A DNA stretch of 64,000 nucleotides from positions 124,001 through 188,000 of the forward strand of contig JAESUZ010003506.1 of NCBI GenBank assembly GCA_017311185.1. The letters are read 5' to 3'. Shown here piece after piece: positions 33,758 through 45,300 of the stretch (the first letter of the stretch is position 1; each line of letters begins with the position of its first letter). Position numbers and translations under genes: made by a program. The notes below the pieces were generated by a model. It was given only the letters and a program-made list of their open reading frames with translations. It did not search any database and was not told the origin of the DNA. This DNA comes from Proteles cristata cristata. Its lineage: Eukaryota > Chordata > Mammalia > Carnivora > Hyaenidae.

Positions 33758-33950
33758 CTATGGGGAATTTGAAAGCAAACAGGTAGTGGAGTTTGAAATG
33801 GTCTGAGAAGAGGGGGTTGGGGGAGTTGGAGAAGGACACCTGGAAAGGTAGGATCGAGTACTGTTTGAAGGCTCTTAAATATAGTTTGAGGAAAAGGAAG
33901 AAGTCAAAGTAGATTTCGGGGTGGGGGTGGTATTCCAAGTTTAGAAAGTC
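33758..33950 (-). repeat. Inverted-repeat arm B
   Basis: The reverse complement matches 33143-33328, including aaatctactttgacttctt and atttaagagccttcaaacag. The 430-bp spacer holds the L2-like and MIR-like pieces and direct arm 2. Confidence 0.85.
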
Positions 33951-33959
33951 ACTGATACT

Positions 33960-34660
33960 TTCTAAAGTAGGAAAGCCCAGAATTGAAGCTAGGTTTGCTT
34001 GCCCTTAACCATTTTACATACTGCTTAAAGGGCATTCAGTGTTGGTGCCTGAAAGGCCTTTGATCTTCAGGTAAGGACTATGTCTGCATCATAATAATAA
34101 GATCTGTGTACATGGTGGAGGCTTACTGAATGAGCCAAGCATAAAGTTGGAAAGATGACTATAGAAAGAATACAGGAAGTGGAATCAGCCAGACCTGGAC
34201 CTAGGGTACCTAAGACAGCATCAGAGATAGTGTTCTGAGCAAAGTATTGATAATTGCTGCCAAGATACTCTTGACCTTTGGTAAAACGCCAAGGATATAG
34301 CTTTAAGCTACAGGCCTTGATGTTGTGATTTGGGACTGTATGAGCTTATTGAGCTATAGCGACACCCAGTTGGAAACCATCTTTGGCAGGAGAGAAATTT
34401 TTTTATGAAGATTTATTTTATTGAGGCAAGTGACCAGCAATTTTTCTCCGCTGAGGTCAGAACAAGAAGAAATCGACTGTTAGTGCAATTGGAAGAAAGC
34501 AGGTTCAATATAAAAATAAATCTCATAGGCAGGGATAATGGTGACTAAAGGTAGCTATCCATATCTCCTTCTTTGGGATTCTTTGAGAATAGGAGTTATA
34601 TGCTTTGTGGTATGGATGGAATTTTATGAGTTCAGGATAGCTAGTGAGTAGACATTGTTA
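33960..34660. other. Intronic DNA, nothing recognised
   Basis: No exon or confident repeat was seen. Confidence 0.4.
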
Positions 34661-34674
34661 GTATGGTATGATGG

Positions 34675-34865
34675 GCATTAGAGCGTATGCAGTCAGAAGG
34701 CCAGGCTCTATAATTTATTACTTGTGTGACTGACCAAAGCACAGGTCACCTATATGAGCCTCAGTTTCCTTATCTTTAAAATATGGGTACTAGTGAGACC
34801 AGCTCATTCATTGAGGATCAAGTGATACAGTAGATGTGAAAATATTTTGTAAACAGTGAAGCATG
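34675..34865 (+). repeat. MIR fragment
   Basis: 'attagagcgtatgcagtcagaaggccagg', 'gagcctcagtttccttatctttaaaatatggg' is MIR in sense. Confidence 0.7.
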
Positions 34866-34988
34866 ATGTACTTGAAAGGTTGTGTTATAAAAGGCCCTAT
34901 TGGAAATCTCTTTTGCATCCATGATGAGGAGTTCCCCTATGCTGTACCTGACCAACAGAATGCCTTAACTAAGACAAAAGATCAGGTT

Positions 34989-35196
34989 TTTTTCAATGTT
35001 TATTTATTTTTGAGAGACAGAGGTATAGAGCACAAGCAGGAGAGGGGCAGGGAGAGAGGAAGACACTGAATCAGAAGCAGTCTCCGGGCTCTGAGCTGTC
35101 AGCACAGAGCCAGATGCAGGGCTTGAACTCACAAACCGTGAGATCATGACCTGAGCCGAAGTCGGATGCTTAACCGACTGAGCCACTCTGGTGCTC
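34989..35196 (-). repeat. SINEC element
   Basis: Reversed SINE with head 'gactgagccactctggtgctcc'. A duplication, caaaagatcaggtt versus caaaagatctggtt, lies at 34975-34988 and 35197-35210. Middle-aged copy. A T-run follows at 35213-35226. Confidence 0.9.
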
Positions 35197-35663
35197 CAAA
35201 AGATCTGGTTGTTTTTTTTTTTTTTTACTATGTATTCATGTGTTATATGCTAATTTCATGACTGTTCTCTAGTTGGGTTATTCTCTAGTTGGGTATATTG
35301 AAAGGCAGACCTATGTGAGAGGATACATATTCTATATTCTGTCTCTGTTGCCTTTGAACCATTTTGCCTTTGGGCTTGTGAAGCCACAGTTGCCTTGGAG
35401 AATCAGTCCTTCAAAACAGAGTGATGGAGAACATGTTCAAAAATTTAGTGCTAGGGAGAGAATTCTTGAATCCTTTGCCTTGACAGGACATATGTTCTCT
35501 ATTCTGGAATATGTTTCCCCAAATGCCAGGAAGATTGATGGCCCATATAGGCTGGGACCAGTTGGGGAAAAAGGAGAACAAACAACATAGGGGTCAGGAT
35601 GGCAGCCAGAGAGAAGCACACTCTTCCCTCAACCCCAACTTCATCACTGTGCTTAGATGAATG

Positions 35664-35665
35664 CG

Positions 35666-35699
<34 letters not shown>

Positions 35700-35785
35700 C
35701 GTGCCCGCGTGCTCACGTGAGAGAGAGAGAGAGAGAGACAGAGAAAGATAGAGAGACAGAGAGAGTGACAGAGAGAGAAAGAGAT
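35664..35785. repeat. Compound (GT)n-(GA)n microsatellite
   Basis: About 36 bp of GT repeats, a short cgtgcccgcgtgctcacg bridge, then about 65 bp of GA-rich repeats. The His/Thr and Leu/Ser frames here are artefacts. Confidence 0.95.
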
Positions 35786-35874
35786 ATGGAACTGGCATAG
35801 ATGTCTTCCTGTTGCTGTGTGGATCCCAGTCCTACTGGTCACAAAGTTTAATGACCAGGGTTAAGGTCTTTGCA

Positions 35875-36005
35875 TAGCCCCTGTCTTGCTGTGTGATTGT
35901 AAGTTCACTCCTTAGTCTCCTTGTGACTCAGTTTTGCCATCTGTCAAATGCAGGATTCAACCTAGACCTTCTATGTATCTCACAGTGTGGTGGTACAAAT
36001 CACTG
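35875..36005 (+). repeat. MIR fragment
   Basis: 'tcttgctgtgtgattgtaagttcactcc', 'gtgactcagttttgccatctgtcaaatg' is MIR in sense. Confidence 0.7.
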
Positions 36006-36009
36006 AGTG

Positions 36010-36600
36010 AATCTGTGCCAAAGTTGAGTTTAGTGGAAGCAAGTCATCACAGAAAGCCATATTCTTTCATACCCATGACCTCTCTGGATGGCATCATGTG
36101 TGGGTGAGAACAGGAGGCTGCAGGACTGGAGTCCATTGTGTGTGAAGAATGCCATGATTTGTAACCCCTTGTGGGTGGGGTACAGTGGTGTTAAATAATG
36201 TACCACCAACTCTCAATTGGTCAGTTCCAAGAAGGAGGAGTAAACAGGGAGGAACACAGAGAATTTAGAGCAAATATGTTTGAGCTTCATTTTAGCCTTT
36301 GATTTTAACCTCTTCAGCCATTCCAGACCCAGTGCTGCCTTGAAGTACCAAGCAAAGATGCACTGGAACTTTTTTTCTTTTCTGGGGAAGGAGATTATGA
36401 GTAGGGATAAAAGCATAAGGCTTATGTAGTTCTTATTCACATTCTGGGTCATTCCATCTACTGGCTAATGGAGAGTTGACAAGTATTGTTTGTTGTGTGG
36501 TCCAGTGGAGCTTGTGCTCCCAGTGCCATATCCCTCTCCCTAACCCTTCACCACTAGTATGTCAGTTTTTCCATAACTAGTAGAGTTCTGTGGGTGGGGT
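36010..36600. other. Distal intron 1 before exon 2
   Basis: Unique-looking DNA without confident repeats, leading to the branch and pyrimidine region of the exon 2 acceptor. Confidence 0.45.
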
Positions 36601-36618
36601 AAAGAGTAAGTAAGGTAG

Positions 36619-36951
<333 letters not shown>

Positions 36952-36959
36952 TAACATTT

Positions 36960-37011
36960 TTCTCTTTCTTTCTTTTCTTTCCTTCCTTCTTTCTTTCTTT
37001 CCTTCCTTCCT

Positions 37012-37072
<61 letters not shown>

Positions 37073-37130
37073 GTTCTTTCGTTCTCTCTGTCTCTCTGTC
37101 TCTCTCTCTGTCTCTCTCTCTCTCTCATCT
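36960..37130. repeat. (CTTT)n / (CTCTGT)n polypyrimidine tract
   Basis: About 110 bp of ctttn repeats followed by ctctgt/ctct repeats, with almost no purines, starting 120 bp after the exon 2 donor. Confidence 0.95.
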
Positions 37131-37139
37131 ATCTGTCTT

Positions 37140-38170
37140 TTACCAAGGATGTGAGCCCCCTTTAACCTTTTCCCTTCTAATTTTGAGTCTTTTCTTTTTA
37201 TCCCTTATTTATTTTAACAATCCAATATTCTGCCTCCTTTCTCCTAACTACTGTGCCTTTGTACAAATCACTTCCCTTTTGCCCTTGATGGTTTTTGAAG
37301 ACTCTTTTAACTCTATATTTCTGTGAACTTTTACCTTATCTCTCTTCTGCTTTCATTATTTTCCTTGTCTCCTCTTTTCTGTTCTTTCTTTTTATAGATC
37401 CTGCCTTTCCTTCCTTCTCCCCTCCTCACTCCTCTCTGCCTCCTTTGCCTTCTTCATCTTATCTAGGAAAGTATGAACACCCTTTATGTTGTCTTCAACT
37501 CTTAATGTACGGGTGTGGGCTTTCTACCCTCTCAGGGGCTAGAGTTTACTGATTTCAGATCTTACTTTGAGTTAGGTGGCTGCGGTTTTAGATGTGTTGA
37601 GGGTGGGAAGCAGGCACCTTGACAGAGCTTATAAAGTTTTTGCCCTTTTGACATTGTGCCATGAAGAACCTGGGCCTTAATAGAATGGGCTCTCCAGAAA
37701 GGTCATGTGAGCAGTTTCTGCTTCCTCTTGGTTATCAGTTAGCAGGATGCTATGGAGGAAGAACACTGGCCTGATGTCTCAGCTTTTGGCCCTCCTTTGA
37801 GTTATGAGCTAGAATCTGTTTTGTTTTGTTTTTGGTCTTTTTTTGTTTTGTTTTTTTTTTGTTTTTGTTTTTTTTTGTTTTGTTTTGTTTTTTTGGTAAC
37901 TGTGAGCTCTGATTCCCCCAGTCCCAATCACAAAATAGTGTTGACAATTCTTTCATGCCAGTAGATATCACAGTGAAATAACTTTGTGGTAGTGTAAGTA
38001 CAAAAGCTACATTTAGGATGTCTTATGATCTTCCTTGCCACAGTCTATCACCTTTTGTTAGTTTCTTCTGTAAGATACCTGATGCCAAACAAAAGATCAG
38101 AGTAGCTTGGGCTCTTGGAAGATGAAGGGCCTCAGGATTATGATGACATTGTGACGTGAGGAAAGGAACA
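37140..38170. other. Proximal intron 2, with (GTTTT)n
   Basis: Mostly unrecognised DNA. A GTTTT-type low-complexity run lies at about 37819-37892. Confidence 0.6.
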
Positions 38171-38179
38171 GGACATTTG

Positions 38180-38395
38180 GAGCCAGACAACCCACAGTGT
38201 AATTTCAGCTTTACTATCTCCCAACTCCATGACTTTTGGCAATACTTCAGTTCCCAGAACCTTGATTTCCTCATCTGAAAAATAAGGATAACAGAATTTT
38301 ATGAGGATTTAAATGAGATCATATAAAGGTCTAAAGTGTTTAGGACAGTGCTTGGCACATGGTGGGTAATTGGCAAATAGTAACTTGATTTATCA
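38180..38395 (+). repeat. MIR SINE
   Basis: 'tttactatctcccaactccatgact', 'ttgatttcctcatctgaaaaataagg', 'ggacagtgcttggcacatgg' cover most of MIR. Confidence 0.8.
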
Positions 38396-39104
38396 TCAGT
38401 ATTATCCGCCTCATTATCACCCCTGTCACCTTATTAGCTCCAAAAGGTCTATGTTAGTGGTTAAAAGAGGACTCCTTTCTTGAGGGCTATAAACTCAGAA
38501 AACACTGTTATGTGGTTGGAAATAGTTTGGTGAGGGCAGTACTCAGAAACAGAAAGGTAGACAAAATGATCTTTCATCCTCATCTGTCCTGAAAATCTCC
38601 TAATTAAATATCCAAACATTTTTCCTCCATGTATGTGGCATCTTCCATCAGTCTTCAAGTGTCATCTCTGTTTCAGCTTAGCCTTGCTGCTTGATGAATT
38701 GGTCCCAGGGGTAGTCAGAAAGAAAACATCAGTAATCATGGGCCTTTAGGATTAGTGTGTGGTCCTGTAAAGAAACAGCTTGTGTGTCTTGTGCTGACGG
38801 GCCCTTGTGCTGACAGGAAGGATGAAACTGTACCCGTGTCATCCCAATTCAAATGTATTTGACTTTCTGTGAAATGTCATTTTTATAATAAACAGTAAAT
38901 CAAGGAATGGGGCAAAATGATTGAGTAATGCAGAGTGACTCAGGGAGGCAAATGGGAGAGCCAGGCTTTAGCATATCAGTGAACTGGCATTTATGCTTTT
39001 ACGTCCAAGACCAAGGGAGGCATACAGTCCCAGAAGCTGAAGCTTACCTTTGAGAAGATCACTGGCTGGCTCAGACAAGCATGGTAGAGTCTAGCCTAGG
39101 GCTT

Positions 39105-39230
39105 TCCATCCTGGCTGCATGATGAAATAAATCATGTGGATGAAAAAAATTAAAATATTGTTGAAAAAAACATCAAAACTCAGGCTCCAGGCTAGTTAAA
39201 TCAGAATCTTTGATGTTGAGAACCACTGCT
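39105..39230. repeat. Possible MER5-type fragment
   Basis: 'tagggctttccatcctggctgca' at one end and 'gatgttgagaaccactgctc' at the other resemble MER5 termini; the middle is degraded. Confidence 0.4.
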
Positions 39231-39249
39231 CTATACCAGCACAGTTTTG

Positions 39250-39335
39250 TATGTAACTGATGAATCACTAAATTCTACTCCTGAAACCAATATTATACTG
39301 TACATTAACTAAAATTTAAATAAATAAGAAAATAA
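39250..39335 (+). mobile_element. Short L1 3' tail
   Basis: 'ctgaaaccaatattatactgtacattaactaa' and an A-rich end are the last about 85 bp of a carnivore L1 in sense. Confidence 0.7.
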
Positions 39336-39339
39336 ATAT

Positions 39340-39725
39340 TATGTGAGCCACAGATGTGAGCCACATGAACCATAAATGCAAGCCACAAATATATTTAAAT
39401 TTTTCTAGTAGCAGGTGTTATATGGAAACCAACTTGACAAACTATTTAATAAAATAAATTTTTCTAGTAGCTACAATTAAAAAAGTTAAAAATACAAAAA
39501 TACAGGTGAAATTAATTTTAATATATTTTTCTTGATCCAATGTATCCAAAGAATTATCGTATAATAATATATTATCACTATTAAAATTGTTAATAATATA
39601 TTTTTATAGTTAAATATGGAGTATATTCTATAATGACAGTACATCTTCATTTACATTAGTCACATTTCAGGTGTTCATTAGCCACATGTGGCTAGTTGCT
39701 ACTGTATCAGATAGAACAGGTCTAG
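39340..39725. repeat. Ancient nonautonomous DNA transposon-like repeat
   Basis: 'aatgcaagccacaaatatatttaaatttttctagtagc' at one side and 'gtgttcattagccacatgtggctagttgctac' at the other match a common AT-rich mammalian DNA-element fossil whose name I cannot state with confidence. Confidence 0.5.
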
Positions 39726-39729
39726 ACTG

Positions 39730-40795
39730 AGGACTGTGATAACAGACCAGGGCCGTCAATGACAAGGTCCAAACCATAATTTAGTAATCCAATATTCTAT
39801 CTACTATACTGATGTTTATTCTTTGAGAAACTAAAATTGCATAACATGTTGCCTCAGATTGTATTTAGAATGAGCATTTGATCATTATGAACCTTTTTTG
39901 TTTTAATAATAGTTTAATGTCTTTCACATCTCTACATGGGAGTACCATGGAACCTTAGGGTCCAGCTGTTGTGGTGTTTCAAATAAAAGAAAAAGGGGTC
40001 AGACTGTTGGATGAATGATATGAATATTGTCTCTTTCAATTCTTCTTTATGAGAATTTGTGTTTAGGTTTACATTTCTGGTGAGATTTTATGAAACTCAG
40101 GGGATTAAATGATGGGGATTATATAGGCTCTTATCTAGTAGATAGTTTCTAGTAGTAGATATTTAAAAATAAAATTGCTGTCTCCATTTTCTACATTGAT
40201 TTTGGTTGGGGGTAGAATAGTATTATGGAAATGGTACTAACTATATTAAGAAATGATAGATCTGAATCCTAGTCATGGCTCTCCCAACCATTTGGTATAT
40301 AATCATGGGCTTTTATTTTCTCCTTTATTTCTGAAGCACCTTCTAGAATTTATTCAAGCTCTGACATGTCTAGGTAGGACATAGAGATGAATCACATTGA
40401 ACTATTGAGCTTTCATTAATGCTGATGTAGTTGGTAGGTACATGAGTGAATTTCTGGGATATTGTACCTCCATGTTGTAGGACAGTTGCCTGCTTTATCC
40501 AGACTCACCTTGACCTGAGATTAAGTACCTCCTTGAGAACAAAATCCCTAGGTTGTTTGGCACATAGCATGAAAGTATAGTAGGAGAGAAAACACTTTCC
40601 CCTGAACTCCACCTTTTGTAGATCATTGAACCAACTTGAGCACTGATGTAGTGGGGCATCCCCATTCCCTACCTGGAAGACCCATTGTCCCATGAGCATC
40701 CCAGTCCTAGGATGAATAATCAAGGGTTCTTAGGGTGGTTCTGTCCAAGCTAGCCCTACTTTTTATTAGGTTAAAATCCAGTGTGGAGTGTAAGG
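39730..40795. other. Intronic DNA, nothing recognised
   Basis: Faint MIR-like words around 40250-40320 only. Confidence 0.4.
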
Positions 40796-41027
40796 AACCC
40801 AGATTCTTTTTGTATTCAAGGTTTTAGTTAAATTCCAGCTAGTTAACATACAATGCAATATTAGCTTCAGGTGTAGAATTTAGTGATTAGTCACTGTCTG
40901 GTGCTCATCACCTTCCTCAATACCATCACCTATTTAACTTACACTCCCAACCTTCCACCCTCCCTGCAACCACCTCTCCGCTAATAACCACCACTTTGTT
41001 CTCAATAATTAAGAGTCTGTTTCTTGG

Positions 41028-41244
41028 GGGGCGACTGGGTGGCTTAGTCGGTTAAGCGTCCGACTTTCGCTTGGGTCATGATCTCGCGGTTTGTGGGTTC
41101 GAGCCCCGCGTCGGGCTCTGTGCTGACTGCCAGCTCAGAGCCTGGAGCCTGTTTCAGAGTCTGTCTCTGCCTCTCTCTCTGACCCTCCCCTGCTCATGCT
41201 GTCTCTCTCTCTCTCCTAGAAATAAATAAAACATTAAAAAAAAA
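41028..41244 (+). repeat. Young SINEC nested in L1
   Basis: Full-length sense SINE with intact head CpGs. A perfect 17-bp duplication, aagagtctgtttcttgg, lies at 41011-41027 and 41245-41261, proving insertion into the pre-existing L1. Confidence 0.95.
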
Positions 41245-41448
41245 AGAGTCTGTTTCTTGGTTTCTCTCTCCCTTTTTTCCCCACTATGTTCATTTGTTTT
41301 ATTTCTTAAATTCGACATATGAGTGAAATCATATGGTATTTGTCATTCTCTGACTGATTTCTTTCATATAGCATAATATTCTCTAGCTCTGTCCACATCA
41401 ATGCAAATGGCAGGATTTCATTCCTTTTTATGGCTGAGTAATATTCCT

Positions 41449-41510
41449 CTCTCTGTCTCTCTGTCTCTGTGTGTGTGTGTGTGTGTGTGTCTGTGTGTGT
41501 GTGTGTACCA
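41449..41510. repeat. (CT)n-(GT)n compound microsatellite
   Basis: A ctctgt run passing into about 36 bp of GT, inside the reversed L1 3' end. Confidence 0.9.
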
Positions 41511-42390
41511 CATCTTCCTTCTCCATTCTTCAATCGATGGGCATTTGAGCTGTTTCCAGAGTTTGGCTATTGTTGATAATGCTGCTGTAAACATTGGGGT
41601 GCATGTATCCCTTCAAATCAATATTTTTTCTCCTTTGCGTAAATACCTAGGAGTGCAATTCCTGGATCAAGGGGTAGTTCTATGTTTAACTTTTTGAGAA
41701 CCTCCATACTGTTTTCCAGAGTGGCCACACTAGTTTGTATTCCCATCAGCAGTGTAGATGGTTCTCCTTTATGCAGAGTCTCACCAGCACCTGTGATTTC
41801 TGTATTGTTGATTGTAGCCATTCTGACAGATGTGAGGTGACTGATATTCACTGTAGTTTTGATTTCCATTTCCCAGATAATGAGTGATGTTAAACATCTT
41901 TTCTTGTGTCTGTAGGCCATCTGTTTGTCTTCTTTGGAAAATGTCTCTGCATGTCTTCTGCTCATTTTTAACTGAACTATTTCTTTTTTGGGGTGTGTGT
42001 GTTGAGTTTTATAAGTTCTTTATATATTTTGGATACTGACCCTTTATAAGATATGTAATTAGCAAGTAACTTCAGTCATTCTGTAGACTGCCCTTTAGTT
42101 TTGTTCATTGTTTCCTTCATTGTGCAGAATCTTTCTATTTTGAAGAAGTCCCAATAGTAAATTTTTGCTTTTATAAGAAAACCAGATTCTTTCATCACAT
42201 GTGCTGTTAGATGTGTAGCTTGAGCATGTTCCTGTACACCTTGAAAACTTGGTTTTCCTCCTTGTAAAATGGGGATAATTGAGTATTGTGAAAATATTCT
42301 GTAACCTGTGGTATGTTGGTTACCTGTGATTAGGAAGTTTGATACCATTTTAGATGCTTTATAAGAAATTGATAGATATATGTGTCATCA

Positions 42391-45300
42391 TTTTTAAAAA
42401 TTGTTTATTGTCAAGCTGGTTTACATATAACACCCAGTGCTCAATCCAACAAGTGTCCTCCCCCATGCCCATCACCCACATTTCCCTCTCCCCCACCCCC
42501 ATCAGACCTCAGTTTGATCTCAGCATTCTAGAGTCTCTCATGGTTTGCCTCCCTCTCTTTCCCCAACTATTTATCCCCTTTTATCCCACATGGTCCTCTG
42601 TTAGCTTCCACCTAACCCACCTATATGTGCAAACATACGGTGTCTGTCCTTCTCTGCCTGACTTATTTCGCTCAGCATAACACCATTAAGTTCCATGCAT
42701 GCTGCTATTCATGGCCAGATTTCATTCTTTCTCATTGCCATGTATACTATTCCATCGTATAGATAAACCACATCTTCTTGATCCATTCATCAGTTGATGG
42801 ACACTTAGGCTGTTTCCATGTTTTGGCTATTGTTGGCTACTATGAACATTGGGGTACATGTGCCTCTGTGGATCATCACTCCTGTATGCCTTGGGTAAAT
42901 TACTAGAAGTGCTACTGCTGGGTCATAGGGGAGTTCTAGTGTTAATTTTTTGAGGAACCTTCATACTGTTTTCCAGAGGGGTTACACCAGCTTATATTCC
43001 CACCAACAGTGTAGGTGGGTGCCCATTTCTCCACATCCTCGCTAGCATCTGTAGTCTCCTGACCTGTTCATTTTAGCCACTCTGACTGGCATGAGGTGGT
43101 ATCTCAGTGTGGTTTTGGTTTGTATTTCCCTGATGAGGAGGGACACTGAGCATCATTTCCTGTGTACATTGGCCATTTGGATGTCCTCTTTGGAGAAGTG
43201 TCTGTTCATGTCTTAAGCACATTTCTTTACTGGTTTATTTTTTGGGTGTGGAGTTTGGTGGGCTCCTTATAGATTTTGGATACTAGCCCTTTATCTGATA
43301 TGTCATTGGCAACTATCTTTTCCCATTCCATCAGTTGCCTATTAGTTTTATGCATTATTTCCTTTGCTGTGCAGAAGCTTTTTATCTTGATGAGGTCCCA
43401 GTAGTTCATTTTTGCTCTTGATTCCCTTGCCTTTGTGGAGGTGTCAAGTAAGAAATTTCTGTGGTTGAGGTCAAAGACAGTTTTTCTGCATTCTCTTCTA
43501 GGGTTTTAATGGTTTCCTGTCTCACATTCAGGTCCCTTATCCATTTTGAGTTTATTTTGGTGTATGGTGTGAGAAAATGATCTAGTTTCATTCTTCTGCA
43601 TGTTGCTCTCCAGTTTTCCCAGCACCGTTGGTTAAAGTGGCTGTCTTTAGTCCATTGGATGCTCTTTCCTGCTTTGTCAAAGATTAGATGGCCATACATT
43701 TGTGGGTCCAATTCTGAGTTCTCAATTCTGTTCCATTGGTCTATGTGTCTGTTTTTGTGCCAATACCATATTGTATTATGATGACAGCTTTGTAGTAGAG
43801 GCTAAAGTCTGGGATGGTGATGTCTCCACTTTTGGTTTTCTTCTTAAATGTTACTTTGGCTATTCGGGGTCTTTTTGGTTCCATACACATTTTAGGATAG
43901 TTTGTTCTTGTTTTGAGAAGAATGTGGATGTAATTTTATTTGGGATTGCATTGAATGTGTAGATTGCTTTGGGTAGTAATTACATTTTACCTATATTTAT
44001 TCTTCCAATCCATTAGCATGGTATTTTTTCCATTTTTTGTGTCTTCTTCAATTTCCTTTATAAGTTTTCTATAGTTTTCATCATACACATCTCCTATATC
44101 TTTGGTTAGGTTTACTCCTAGGTATTTTATGTTTTTTTTGTGCAATTGTGAATGGGATCAGTTTCTTGATTTCTCTTTCTGTAGCTTCATTGTTGGTGTA
44201 TAAAAATGAAACTGATTTCTGTATGTTGATTTTGTTCCCTAAAACTTTGCTGAATTCCTGAATCAGATCTAGTAGGCCTCTGATGGAGTCTGTCAGGTTT
44301 TCTAGGTAGAGTATCATGTCGTCTGTGAAAAGTGAAAGTTGACTTCCTCTTTGCCAATTCTGATGCCTTTGATTTCCTTTTGTTGTCTGATGACTGAAGC
44401 TAGGACTTCCAGCACTATGTTAAACAACAGTGGTGAGAGTGGACATTCCTGTCATGTTCCTGATCTCAGGGGTAAAGCTCTCAGTTTTTCCCCATTGAGG
44501 ATGATGTTAGCTGAGGGCTTCTCATAGATGGCTTTTATGATGTTTAAGTAAGTTCCTTCTATCCCGACTTTCTCAATGGTCTTTATTAAGAAGGGATGCT
44601 GTATTTTGTAAATGCTTTTTTTGCATCTATCGACAGGATCATATGGTTTTTAACTTTTCTTTGTTGATGTGATGTATCACATTGAATATTGAACCAGCCC
44701 TTTAACCCAGGAATGAATCCCACTTGATCTTGGATGATAATTCTTTTTATGTGCTGTTGAATTCGATTTGCAAGTATCTTGTTGAGGATTTTTGCATCTG
44801 TATTCATCAAGGATATTGGCCTGTAGTTCTCTTGTTTTGCTGGGTCTCTGTCTGGCTTGAGAATCAAAATGATGCTGGTTTCATAAAATGAGTCTGGAAG
44901 TTTTCCTTGGATTTCTATTTTTTGAAATAGCTTGAGAAGAATGGATATTAATTCTGTTTTAAATGTCTCATAGAATTCCCCAGGGAGTCCTTCTGGCCCA
45001 GGGCTCTTATTTGTTGGGAGATTTTTGATAACTGATTCTGTTTCCTCACTAGCTATCGATCTGATCGTATTTTCTATCTCTTCCCATGTGAATTTTGATA
45101 GTGAGTGGGCGTTTCCGAATTTGTCCATTTCTTCTAAGTTGTCCCGTTTTTTGCCATATAATTTTTCATAGTATTCCCTGATAATTGCTTGTATTTCTGA
45201 GGGGTTGGTTATAATCAGTCTGTTTTCATTCATGATTTTGTCTATTTGAGTGCACTCTCTTTTTGAGAAGCCTGGCTAGAGGTTTGTCAATTTTGTTTAT

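Larger units (their letters stand above)
40811..42181 (-). mobile_element. 5'-truncated L1, antisense, split by a SINE
   Basis: Reversed carnivore L1 3' end: 'aattccagctagttaacatacaatg', 'cagtgatagtc'-like region, 'tttatggctgagtaatattcc', 'ttgttgataatgctgctg'. The insertion is flanked by ccagattcttt at 40799-40809 and 42182-42192. It contains a (GT)n array at 41470-41510 and the younger SINE at 41028-41244. No intact frame. Confidence 0.85.

Noticed and set aside
41028..41110. tRNA-like sequence (GTTAAGCGTCCGAC...GGTTCGAGCCCC) as tRNA genes
   Set aside because: These are the tRNA-derived heads of SINEC elements, with SINE bodies, tails and target duplications; the same holds at 13, 21, 22, 47 and 58 kb.
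44586..45233. Reverse-transcriptase-like 215-codon frame as a host gene
   Set aside because: It is a fragment of L1 ORF2 inside a dead, rearranged L1 copy.
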